Shown here one piece after another: positions 15,556-23,007 of a DNA stretch of 38,837 nucleotides (positions are counted from its first letter, which is position 1; every line of letters starts with the position of its first letter). The DNA lies in contig CAQGLR010000038.1 in NCBI GenBank assembly GCA_948794795.1, forward strand, positions 1 to 38,837. The letters are read 5' to 3'. The stretch comes from an uncultured Lachnospiraceae bacterium (GTDB taxonomy: Bacteria; Bacillota; Clostridia; Lachnospirales; Lachnospiraceae). The translations under genes were made by a program, and so were the position numbers. The notes under the pieces were generated by a model. The model did not search any database and was not told the DNA's origin. It saw only the letters and a list, made by a program, of their open reading frames with translations.

Positions 15556-16259
15556 TGTTAAAACTAGCCAGACTTGAATATAAGAAAAATAATATTGTAA
15601 AATATATACGTAATGCCTGTATATTGGCTTTGGTTCTTTGTTTATTTTTATTTGCCATGGTTTTTCTTGGAATTGCCAATGACCCAGATGGCACACTGGA
15701 TGCAGTAGAAGGTAAAGATACCGTATCTGTACAAGTAGAACTATTTACAAGCATATCTTATATAATTTTTACAGGTGTAATGCTTGCATCTTTTATTATA
15801 AGTGCATATAAAGATAAGACTATGCAGCTAATGTTTTCTTATCCAGTAAAAAGGCAGAAAATATTAGTATCAAAAATGATAGCAGTGTGGTTTTTTAATT
15901 TTGTTGCATTAACAACAACAAAGCTGCTGCTTTATACTTGTATATATATAGGAACCAGAAGCCTGCCAGCTTCATTTATAGTTGATTTTAATATGGGAAG
16001 CATATCATTTTATATACAGCTTATTTTAAAATCTATAGTACTTGTAAGTATGGGCTTTATAGCATTATTTGCCGGTATGGTCCTGAAATCGTCAAAAGCA
16101 TCCATAATTACATCCTTTTTGTTAATATTTCTTACACAGGCTAATATTGGGGATTTTTCATTAGCTGGTAATCCAGAGGTTCCTGTTATTTTAATGGTAA
16201 TATCATTTGTGTTTGCTGGTTTGTCTGTACGCAATGTGGAAACAAGGGATTTAATTTAA
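15555..16259 (+). CDS. ABC-2-type permease, BcrB-like
   Basis: 234-residue integral membrane protein with about six hydrophobic segments (for example ACILALVLCLFLFAMVFLGI and SIVLVSMGFIALFAGMV). The KTMQLMFSYPVKRQKILVSK loop is typical of ABC-2 permeases of the lantibiotic/bacitracin group. It is translationally coupled to the ATPase gene and should form the membrane part of the same exporter. A terminator follows 26 bp after the stop. Confidence 0.87.
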   Translation: MLKLARLEYKKNNIVKYIRNACILALVLCLFLFAMVFLGIANDPDGTLDAVEGKDTVSVQVELFTSISYIIFTGVMLASFIISAYKDKTMQLMFSYPVKRQKILVSKMIAVWFFNFVALTTTKLLLYTCIYIGTRSLPASFIVDFNMGSISFYIQLILKSIVLVSMGFIALFAGMVLKSSKASIITSFLLIFLTQANIGDFSLAGNPEVPVILMVISFVFAGLSVRNVETRDLI

Positions 16260-16284
16260 ACATTAATAGTACTATAAAAAATTC

Positions 16285-16335
16285 CAGCAGGATGTATAAT
16301 GTTAAAAAACTTTATACATTTCCTGCTGTTTTTTT
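16285..16335 (+). terminator. Rho-independent terminator after the ABC operon
   Basis: CAGCAGGATGTATAA pairs with TTATACATTTCCTGCTG (one small bulge), followed by seven T. It separates the transporter operon from the recombinase leader. Confidence 0.85.
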
Positions 16336-16360
16336 GTATGTAAATTACAATAAGGAACTA

Positions 16361-16524
16361 GTGTGGAAAATATATCTAAGGCAGCAAAAAACACTACCTA
16401 AGATATATTAAATTTCACACAGGAAAAATGTAAAACCAGCATTTTTCTAAAGCAGGCTTGTCCTGCTATACTATTTGTGCCGCCCAAAGGCGGCATGGGA
16501 GATTATTATGAATGGAGGATTATT
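16361..16524 (+). promoter_or_regulatory. Structured leader of the recombinase gene, shared with the anti-sigma gene
   Basis: Three stacked stem-loops precede the gene: a long imperfect one (16361-16420, GTGTGGAAA through TTTCACAC), AGCAGG-CTTGT-CCTGCT (16451-16467), and TGCCGCC-CAAA-GGCGGCA (16478-16495). The ribosome binding site follows the last stem. The second half recurs before the gene at 35517 with the AGCAGGCTTGT core identical and stem-preserving changes. The ribosome binding site and start are duplicated: GGGAG/ATG 16508 opens a six-codon frame (MNGGLL) that ends in an ATGA overlap with the recombinase start. I do not recognise a known riboswitch class. Confidence 0.5.
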
Positions 16525-17373
16525 ATGAGAAAAATCACAGAACTGTCATTAGAAAAATATAAGGAATATCTTTATGAAGAAGAGAAAAGTGCTGCAACAG
16601 TAAATAAATATATTAATGATTTAAATAAGTTAAAGAAATTTGCAGATGGAAAAGAACTTACCAAATCACTAATAATCAGTTACAAAGAATACCTGCAGGC
16701 AGATTGTTGTTATAAAACAAGCAGTATAAATTCTTTTCTGGCAGCAGCTAACTGTTTTTTTGAATTTATGGAATGGTTTGACCTGCGTGTAAAAACTATA
16801 AGGGTACAGAAGCAGGTTTTTACACCAGCTGGCAGGGATTTATCAAAAGAAGAGTATAAAAGGCTTGTCAAAGTAGCAGAAAAAACAGGGAAGACACGTC
16901 TTGCTATGATTATCCAGGCATTGTGTGCCATGGGAATAAGGGTAAGTGAGTTAGAATTTATCACAGTTAACAGTGTAAAAGATGGCGTAGTTAAAGTATA
17001 CTGCAAGGGCAAAGAACGCCAGGTACTTATACCAAAAGCATTAAGGGTAAAGATTTTGTATTATATACATAAAAATAGAATAAGTTATGGGACAGTATTC
17101 TGTACAAACAGTGGAAAACCTGTAGACCGCAGCAATATATGGAGGGAAATGAAATCACTATGTGGTGAAGCAGAAGTCGAAGACGGAAAAGTATTCCCAC
17201 ATAACCTGCGCCATTTATTTGCAAAAACTTTTTACCATGCCTGTAAAGATATAGCAAAGCTGGCAGGCATACTTGGACATAACAGCATTGAAACAACAAG
17301 GATTTATGTAATGGCTACAAGTAATGAATACCAGAAACAACTTGATAATATGGATTTGGTAATTAATACATAA
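16525..17373 (+). CDS. Tyrosine recombinase, probable DNA invertase of the adjacent switch
   Basis: 282-residue site-specific recombinase with all catalytic residues visible: Arg139 (AMGIRVSELEF), beta-hairpin Lys163 (CKGKERQVLIP), His226/Arg229 (PHNLRHLFAKTFY), His252 (LAGILGHNSIETT) and nucleophile Tyr261 (RIYVMA). The N-terminal SAM-like core-binding domain spans roughly 1-90. GGAGG at 16514-16518 fixes ATG 16525; an in-frame upstream ATG at 16477 sits inside the leader hairpin. The left inverted repeat begins 17 bp after the stop codon, so this enzyme is the natural candidate to flip the segment. This mirrors other recombinase-plus-promoter switches in gut Firmicutes and Bacteroides. Integrative-element function is less likely, as no other mobile genes are nearby. 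Confidence 0.9.
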   Translation: MRKITELSLEKYKEYLYEEEKSAATVNKYINDLNKLKKFADGKELTKSLIISYKEYLQADCCYKTSSINSFLAAANCFFEFMEWFDLRVKTIRVQKQVFTPAGRDLSKEEYKRLVKVAEKTGKTRLAMIIQALCAMGIRVSELEFITVNSVKDGVVKVYCKGKERQVLIPKALRVKILYYIHKNRISYGTVFCTNSGKPVDRSNIWREMKSLCGEAEVEDGKVFPHNLRHLFAKTFYHACKDIAKLAGILGHNSIETTRIYVMATSNEYQKQLDNMDLVINT

Positions 17374-17390
17374 AAAGAACATAATAAGAA

Positions 17391-17420
17391 AAATACAACA
17401 TAACAAAAATTATGTTGTAT
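17391..17420 (+). repeat. Left inverted repeat (recombination site) of the DNA switch
   Basis: A two-fold symmetric site: arm ATACAACATAA (17393-17403), spacer CAAAAA, arm TTATGTTGTAT (17410-17420), plus AA before it. Both 11-bp arms are exact complements. The copy at 17576-17605 is the reverse complement in 29 of 30 positions. Arm length and the 6-bp asymmetric spacer match tyrosine-recombinase core sites. Confidence 0.88.
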
Positions 17421-17575
17421 CTGGCACAGTGAAGATAATAGCACAAAAAAATATGTTTTTCAAGGTCTTTTATCTAATTTCTTTTTATCTTACCTATAGT
17501 CTTCAATATAATTTTCCTGAAAGAATATCTTTATAGCATATACAAAAGACCTGAAAATATATAGAAAAAAGGGAT
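17421..17575. other. Invertible 155-bp segment (predicted phase switch)
   Basis: Bounded by the inverted repeats, with no coding frame of note. Inside are a strong sigma-A promoter on the minus strand at the left end and a mirrored, much weaker arrangement at the right end (CTGAAA at 17551-17556, with a poor -10 at the repeat). The shorter inner repeat GGTCTTTT/AAAAGACC is also inverted, so the segment is roughly symmetric around its centre. Inversion would swap which strand carries the strong promoter and aim it at the polysaccharide operon. Inversion itself is predicted, not seen. Confidence 0.8.
17435..17463 (-). promoter_or_regulatory. Sigma-A promoter inside the invertible segment, in the OFF orientation
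   Basis: On the minus strand: -35 TTGAAA (17463-17458), exactly 17 bp, -10 TATTAT (17440-17435). Transcription would start near 17428 and run left through the repeat toward the recombinase 3' end. After inversion the same promoter would lie at about 17533-17561, read rightward through the right repeat, and reach the gene at 17647. No equally good promoter points right in the present orientation. Confidence 0.72.
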
Positions 17576-17605
17576 ATACAACATAATTTTTGTAATGTTG
17601 TATTT
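17576..17605 (-). repeat. Right inverted repeat (recombination site) of the DNA switch
   Basis: Arm ATACAACATAA (17576-17586), spacer TTTTTG, arm TAATGTTGTAT, then TT. It is the reverse complement of the left site with one mismatch in 30. The spacer is the exact complement of the left one, so the sites are in opposite orientation, which dictates inversion and not deletion. In RNA from the inverted promoter it would form a hairpin in the leader. Confidence 0.88.
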
Positions 17606-17646
17606 AGGGTTATAACAATAAACCATTATTTAAAGGGGCAGATAAT

Positions 17647-18594
17647 ATGGAACCGCTTCTTATAAAAGAACTAGCAGAATTATGGCTTATGGATGTTAAA
17701 GATATTTTAAGGCCATCTTCTTATGCCCGTTATCAAAACTGTACAAGTAAATATATTCTTCCATATATAGGAGAAATGGATTCATATGTTTTTGGAAAGA
17801 ATGATTTATCTGCTATGCTTGGAAGATTAGCTGGACAAGAAAATGAAGCAATTTTATCACAACATACAGTTTATATTGTAGAAAGTATGGTGCGTGCAAT
17901 GTTCCATTATGGTGCAGATAAAAAACTTATACCAGAAGTAGCTTTTGGAAAAGCAGAATATATGGTTAAGAATAAGAAAATTGCTATGCCATTATCGGAA
18001 TTAGAAACACAACAGCTTATATATGAAGCAGAACAGCAAGGAACAGATACACAGATACAAGTAATGCTGCCACTTTATGCAGGTGTAACATTGTCTGAGT
18101 TATGTGGGCTTAAATGGGAAGATATAAATTTGGAAAAAGGAGAAATCTATATTCACAGGAATTTAATGCGTGTTCAGAAAGATATAACAGATTATGGTAA
18201 TGAAAAACCAGGAACAGCTTTAGTAGAATTTGAACTTCCAGAAAGTGAATGCCGTAAATTTGTTATGCCCAAAAAATTAAATACATTATTAATCAGGGAA
18301 GTAAAGAAAAGAAATGCAATAAATGAGAATTATGTAGCAAGTTTTTATAAAAAAACAAATGCACAGCCAGATGGCAGGACACTTCAGAATCATTTAAAGG
18401 CACTTGGCAAAAAAGCGTGGATTCCAGAACTGACATTTAAAAGGCTTAGGGATACATTTGCAGTAATGTGCCTGCAGGCAGGTGGTGATGTGTATAGTTT
18501 AGCATATGTATTAGGCGTTGGTACCAATGCTGTATGTGAAAGATATAAAAAGTGGCTGGTAAAGACAGATAATTTTTTGACAAAGATTAGCTAA
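17647..18594 (+). CDS. Catalytically degenerate tyrosine-recombinase-like protein, first gene of the polysaccharide operon
   Basis: 315 residues with recognisable phage-integrase architecture: an N-terminal SAM-like domain (LRPSSYARYQNCTSKYILPY) and a catalytic-domain fold (LYAGVTLSELCGLKWEDI, LTFKRLRDTFAVMCLQAGGD, LAYVLGVGTNAVCERYKKW). Key residues are replaced: the first Arg of the GxRxxEL box is Thr148, the HxxR histidine is Lys265, the following His is Asp269 and the LGH histidine is Val291. Arg268 and Tyr300 remain. It should bind DNA but not recombine it. It is not a close paralogue of the recombinase at 16525. As the first gene downstream of the switch it may be a regulator of inversion or of operon transcription; that is inference. 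AAAGGGG precedes the ATG. Confidence 0.8.
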   Translation: MEPLLIKELAELWLMDVKDILRPSSYARYQNCTSKYILPYIGEMDSYVFGKNDLSAMLGRLAGQENEAILSQHTVYIVESMVRAMFHYGADKKLIPEVAFGKAEYMVKNKKIAMPLSELETQQLIYEAEQQGTDTQIQVMLPLYAGVTLSELCGLKWEDINLEKGEIYIHRNLMRVQKDITDYGNEKPGTALVEFELPESECRKFVMPKKLNTLLIREVKKRNAINENYVASFYKKTNAQPDGRTLQNHLKALGKKAWIPELTFKRLRDTFAVMCLQAGGDVYSLAYVLGVGTNAVCERYKKWLVKTDNFLTKIS

Positions 18595-18638
18595 AAATTA
18601 ATAAATATATCATTATAAAGCTGGAGGGGGAGAACCTT

Positions 18639-19799
18639 ATGGATACACAGGATGTGTATATTATTGGTGCTAAAAACATGGGAAATTATGGTGGATATGA
18701 AACTTTTATTGATAAACTTACAGAGTACCATCAGAAAAATAAGAAAATCCAGTACCATATTGCCTGGAAAGGAACTAAAAATAAAGAGTTTGAGTACCAT
18801 AATGCACATTGTTTCCAGATTAAGGTCCCTGATATAGGACATGTACAAGCAATTTATTATGATGTAGCTGCCCTGGATTATTGCCTTAAGCATATAAAAA
18901 GAAATAAATCCAGGCATCCAATTGTATATATACTTGCTTGCCGGATTGGCTTTTTTGCTGCACATTTTAAAAAAGAAATACATAAACTTGGTGGCAAAGT
19001 TTATGTAAATCCAGATGGACATGAATGGCTTAGAGAAAAATGGAGCGCACCAGTACGTAAATATTGGAAAATTTCAGAGACTTTAATGGTAAAACATGCA
19101 GATTTATTAGTTTGTGACAGTATAAATATAGAAAAGTACATAAAAACTGAATATAAAAAATATAATCCACAAACAGTTTTTATTGCTTATGGTACAAGCC
19201 TGGAACCAAGCAGTATACCAGATAATGGGCCTGAATTATTAAAATGGTATAAAGATAAGGGACTGGAGAAGAAAAAATATTATTTAGCAGTTGGGCGTTT
19301 TGTTCCAGAAAATAGTTTTGAAACTATGATTAAGGAATTTATGAAGTCAAATTCTAAAAGGGATTTTGCTATTATCACTACTGCGGATAATAAATTTTTA
19401 GAACAATTAGAAGCAAAGCTGCATTTTAAAAAAGATAAACGTATTAAGTTTGTTGGAACTGTTTATAATCAGGAATTATTAAAAAAGATACGTGAAAATG
19501 CTTACGCATATTTTCATGGACATACAGTTGGAGGTACTAATCCGAGCCTTATAGAGGCTTTGGGAAGCACTAGCATTAATTTGCTTGTAAATGTAAGTTT
19601 TAACAGGGAAGTAGCTGGAGATAGTGCTTTGTATTGGAATAAACAAAATGGTAATCTTGCAAAACTGGTTGATATGGCTGACACAATGGAACAAGATAGA
19701 ATTAAAGAATTGGAATGTAAGGCAAAAAAACGTATTAGTGATGAATATACATGGGAAAAGATTTCTAGAAAATATGAAAAACTTTTTCTTGGAAATTAG
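18639..19799 (+). CDS. DUF1972 glycosyltransferase, rhamnosyltransferase-like (Cps2T/WchF type)
   Basis: 386-residue GT4-type enzyme. The N-terminal DUF1972 region is marked by NMGNYGGYETFIDKLTEY, and YVNPDGHEWLREKWS is the diagnostic motif of the pneumococcal Cps2T/WchF rhamnosyltransferases. The C-terminal donor domain has YYLAVGRFVPENSFETMI and YFHGHTVGGTNPSLIEALG (E-x7-E-like region). It probably adds a deoxyhexose such as rhamnose to the lipid-linked repeat unit on the cytoplasmic side. GGAGGGGGAG lies ahead of the start. The exact donor and linkage cannot be read from sequence. Confidence 0.85.
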   Translation: MDTQDVYIIGAKNMGNYGGYETFIDKLTEYHQKNKKIQYHIAWKGTKNKEFEYHNAHCFQIKVPDIGHVQAIYYDVAALDYCLKHIKRNKSRHPIVYILACRIGFFAAHFKKEIHKLGGKVYVNPDGHEWLREKWSAPVRKYWKISETLMVKHADLLVCDSINIEKYIKTEYKKYNPQTVFIAYGTSLEPSSIPDNGPELLKWYKDKGLEKKKYYLAVGRFVPENSFETMIKEFMKSNSKRDFAIITTADNKFLEQLEAKLHFKKDKRIKFVGTVYNQELLKKIRENAYAYFHGHTVGGTNPSLIEALGSTSINLLVNVSFNREVAGDSALYWNKQNGNLAKLVDMADTMEQDRIKELECKAKKRISDEYTWEKISRKYEKLFLGN

Positions 19800-19817
19800 T
19801 TAGTAAGGAGCTGCCAT

Positions 19818-20654
19818 ATGGTAAAAAAATTGTCATTTAGGGAAACACAATTAGCAGCATATGAAGTTTTAAAAAAAATTGCAGAAATATGTGACCAGAA
19901 TGGATGGAGGTATTTTCTGGCATATGGTTCACTTATTGGTGCAATACGCCATAATGGTATTATTCCCTGGGATGATGATATTGATATTCTTATGCCAAGG
20001 CCTGATTATGATAAGCTTAGAAAGTATTTTAATAATAATGCTAAACAACTGGTGCCTTTAAAATTATTTGACCCAGAATTTACAAAGAATTATCCACATA
20101 TGATTTCAAGGGTAAGTGATATGCGTTATAAGGTTGTCTTTAATAACGAAAAAGATTATGGAATTGGCGCTTTTGTTGATATTTATCCATTGGATGGTGT
20201 AGGGAATAATTATAGTAATGCCTGCCAGCTGGTAAACAAGACAAAAGTTTTAGCATCATTATGTTTTCTTACAAGCCGCAAAGGTTTTGCAAAAGACAAT
20301 ACTATATCAAAAACAAAAATGCTGCTTAAAATTCCTGCTTATGTATGGGCAAATTTTAAAGGCAACAGGCATTATATAAATAAATTATCAGAATTTTCTA
20401 AAGTATATAAATATGAAGAAAGCAAGTATGTTGCTTGTTTAATGTGGCCTGCTGGAAGGAAAAATGGTAAAAACCGTGATGTGTTCAAAAAAGAAGTTTT
20501 CAGGGTTATGAAACATAAGTTTGAAGACAAAGAGTTTAATATTCCAGAAGGTTATGATAAATTTTTAAAAACTATGTATGGAAACTATATGGTTCCTCCA
20601 GATAAAGCTGGTAAAAAAACTAACCATAATTATAAAGTTTACCACAGGAAGTAA
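19818..20654 (+). CDS. LicD-family phosphotransferase
   Basis: 278 residues with the LicD signature: LAYGSLIGAIRHNG then IIPWDDDIDILMPRPDYDKL (metal-binding DDDID), followed by ISRVSDMRYKV and VDIYPLDG. LicD proteins move a phosphorylated group from a CDP-activated donor onto a glycan: phosphocholine in pneumococcus, and ribitol 5-phosphate in the related fukutin/FKRP group. No choline genes (licA, licC) are in the window, but tarI-tarJ, which make CDP-ribitol, are 11 kb upstream, so ribitol phosphate is a reasonable guess. It lies 18 bp after the glycosyltransferase gene, with AAGGAG before its ATG. Confidence 0.9.
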   Translation: MVKKLSFRETQLAAYEVLKKIAEICDQNGWRYFLAYGSLIGAIRHNGIIPWDDDIDILMPRPDYDKLRKYFNNNAKQLVPLKLFDPEFTKNYPHMISRVSDMRYKVVFNNEKDYGIGAFVDIYPLDGVGNNYSNACQLVNKTKVLASLCFLTSRKGFAKDNTISKTKMLLKIPAYVWANFKGNRHYINKLSEFSKVYKYEESKYVACLMWPAGRKNGKNRDVFKKEVFRVMKHKFEDKEFNIPEGYDKFLKTMYGNYMVPPDKAGKKTNHNYKVYHRK

Positions 20655-20731
20655 ATAAAAAATATATTTGTTTCCAATTAGTATAGAAAAATAAACAATA
20701 TTTGATATTTTTAAAATAACCAGGAAAGAGT

Positions 20732-21712
20732 ATGAAAACATTTATTAAATTATTTAAAAAAGTTGATGGCATAGAGATATTAAAACAATACTGGCGTGCA
20801 CATATATTATTATTTTCTGTTATTGAAACTATGCTTTTGGGATTTTCAAGGAAATCTTTAGAAATAGTAAGGCTTTCAGCAGATAATAAAATTCTTGGGA
20901 AAATGAGGAAAAAGTATAAAGGTTTTATTGAATATTATAAAAAAAATAACCCAGATGATTTAGAACATATAAAATCAAATAAAGTATGGTTTTGTTGGTT
21001 ACAAGGAATAGAAAATGCACCAGGCATTGTTAAGGCATGTTATAGTTCATTAAAGAAAAATCTTAAGAGAAACAGGGAAATTATATTAATTACAAATGAG
21101 AATTATAAAGATTATGTTTTATTTCCAGAAGAAATACAAAGAAAAATTGATTCTGGAATAATTAAAGGGGCACATATGTCTGATTTGCTCAGGCTTGGAC
21201 TGCTTATAAAGTATGGTGGTACATGGATTGATTCTACAGTTTTATGTACAGGTAGTAACTATCCAGAATATTTATTTGATTCTGGTTTATTTGTATACCA
21301 GTCACTTAAACCTGGACTGGATGGCCATTGTACATGTATTTCAAACTGGTTTATTACTGCTTATACAAATAACAGGATATTATTGCTTACCCAGGCATTA
21401 TTGTACAAGTACTGGAGAGAAAATGACTATCTGGTAAATTATTTTATCTTTCATAATATGTTCCAGTTAGCAATTGAAACATATCCAGATGATTGGGAAA
21501 AAGTAGTTCCAGTTAGTAATTCTACACCACATATACTTCTTTTAAGGTTATATAAACAATATGATAAAGATATATGGAATGCTGTAAAACAAATGACATG
21601 TTTCCATAAATTAACATATAAGCTTAATAATAGTGAAAAAATAAAAAAGGGAACTTATTATGATGTATTGTTCAGGCATAAAGAAAATCTGACAGGAAGT
21701 GGAAAGAAATGA
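20732..21712 (+). CDS. Capsular polysaccharide synthesis glycosyltransferase (Caps_synth/GT32-like)
   Basis: 326 residues matching the Caps_synth family: KVWFCWLQGIENAPGIVKAC, ILITNENYKDYV, GIIKGAHMSDLLRLGLLIKY, and GGTWIDSTVLCTG with the metal-binding acidic residue. It is a probable GT-A transferase adding a hexose in the repeat unit. Its end overlaps the start of the polymerase gene by 4 bp (ATGA). The 77-bp gap before it is AT-rich and shows no promoter or terminator. Confidence 0.8.
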   Translation: MKTFIKLFKKVDGIEILKQYWRAHILLFSVIETMLLGFSRKSLEIVRLSADNKILGKMRKKYKGFIEYYKKNNPDDLEHIKSNKVWFCWLQGIENAPGIVKACYSSLKKNLKRNREIILITNENYKDYVLFPEEIQRKIDSGIIKGAHMSDLLRLGLLIKYGGTWIDSTVLCTGSNYPEYLFDSGLFVYQSLKPGLDGHCTCISNWFITAYTNNRILLLTQALLYKYWRENDYLVNYFIFHNMFQLAIETYPDDWEKVVPVSNSTPHILLLRLYKQYDKDIWNAVKQMTCFHKLTYKLNNSEKIKKGTYYDVLFRHKENLTGSGKK

Positions 21713-23007
21713 TAATGAGATTAAAAGCAAAAAAAAGTTCCCAGATAATAATATATGGAATGATTTTATATGTCTGTATAATACAGCTTTTATTATCAGC
21801 AGGTTTTCCACACTTTTTAATATTTATATTGGATATACTTAATTTGGTCTTATTTTTTAAAATAGCAGAAGGAAGACAGCTGGCAAGAATTTTAAATAAC
21901 CCTGTTATAAAAATCCATATAATTGTTTACACAGTTGGAATTCTTGCAGCTGCTGTTAATCTGGTTAATCCAGTATTAGTTTTATGGGCATTAAGAAATA
22001 ATTTACGCTTTGTTATTTTTCTAGGTGCCTGTATTTTGTATCTGGATGAAAAAGATATTGATAATATTTTTAATATATTAAATATTTTATTTTATATAAA
22101 CTTTGTAGTATTTTTTATCCAGTACTTTGTACTTGGTTTACGTGGTGACTATTTAGGAGGATTATTTGGAACAGAAAAAGGTGCTAACGCATATCTTAAT
22201 ATTTTTCTTATTATAATTTCAATTAAAGCTGTTACCGGATGGATTAACAATATAATTAGTACAAAGAGTACAGTTATGGTAATTGGCATAAGCCTGTTTG
22301 AAAGTGCAGTTGCTGAATTAAAAGTATTTTTTGTTGAAATTGTAATTATTATCACGCTTATAGTTTTTATTTCATGTATTATAAATAATAAAATAAGAAC
22401 ATTTGCTAAAGGATTAATAATAGTTATTATGGGGATATTTGCTGTAAGTATTGGACTGGAAGTTTTATATGAGCATTATCCTAATTTTGCCAATTTCTTC
22501 TCAGTAGAAAATATGATTGGGATATTAACTGATGAAACAAATGGATACTCACATACTGGGGATTTAAACAGGTTTACTGCTTTAAAAACAATTAACAGGG
22601 TAGTATTTTCATCAGATAATATTATAGAACGTATATTTGGCATTGGATTAGGAGGGGCAGAGTATTCTACATCATCAGATTTGCTGGTAAGTGCATTTTA
22701 TAATAAATTTGCTTACTTACATTATTACTGGTTTTCAGCTCCATGGATGTATTTGGAATGTGGATATGTTGGAGTAGTTTTATATATTGTTGCATTTATA
22801 TATGCTGGTATACAGAGCACATTATATATTATATTAAAAAAGGACAAAAGAAATACAGAGAATATTGTTATTGGTGCTGTTATGTGTTTTCTAACACCAA
22901 TTTTATATATTTATAACCAGAGTATGAGAATAGAGTGTGCATATTTAATGTATTTTTGTATTTCTGCAATTTATGTAAGGAGAGGAAAAAGTGGGAGAAC
23001 TTCATAA
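21709..23007 (+). CDS. wzy: Wzy-type polysaccharide polymerase / O-antigen ligase-like membrane protein
   Basis: 432-residue, very hydrophobic protein with about ten to eleven membrane segments and a large loop near the C-terminal half (HYPNFANFFSVENMIG through GLGGAEYSTSSDL), as in Wzy polymerases. No sequence motif identifies this family firmly. The call rests on topology, length and place in a Wzx-containing operon. It would join repeat units on the outer membrane face. It overlaps the genes on both sides. Confidence 0.72.
   Translation: MIMRLKAKKSSQIIIYGMILYVCIIQLLLSAGFPHFLIFILDILNLVLFFKIAEGRQLARILNNPVIKIHIIVYTVGILAAAVNLVNPVLVLWALRNNLRFVIFLGACILYLDEKDIDNIFNILNILFYINFVVFFIQYFVLGLRGDYLGGLFGTEKGANAYLNIFLIIISIKAVTGWINNIISTKSTVMVIGISLFESAVAELKVFFVEIVIIITLIVFISCIINNKIRTFAKGLIIVIMGIFAVSIGLEVLYEHYPNFANFFSVENMIGILTDETNGYSHTGDLNRFTALKTINRVVFSSDNIIERIFGIGLGGAEYSTSSDLLVSAFYNKFAYLHYYWFSAPWMYLECGYVGVVLYIVAFIYAGIQSTLYIILKKDKRNTENIVIGAVMCFLTPILYIYNQSMRIECAYLMYFCISAIYVRRGKSGRTS

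Noticed and set aside
17507..17512. TATAAT on the plus strand inside the invertible segment as an ON-orientation promoter
   Set aside because: The hexamer 17 bp upstream is TTTATC, a poor -35; it is clearly weaker than the minus-strand promoter.
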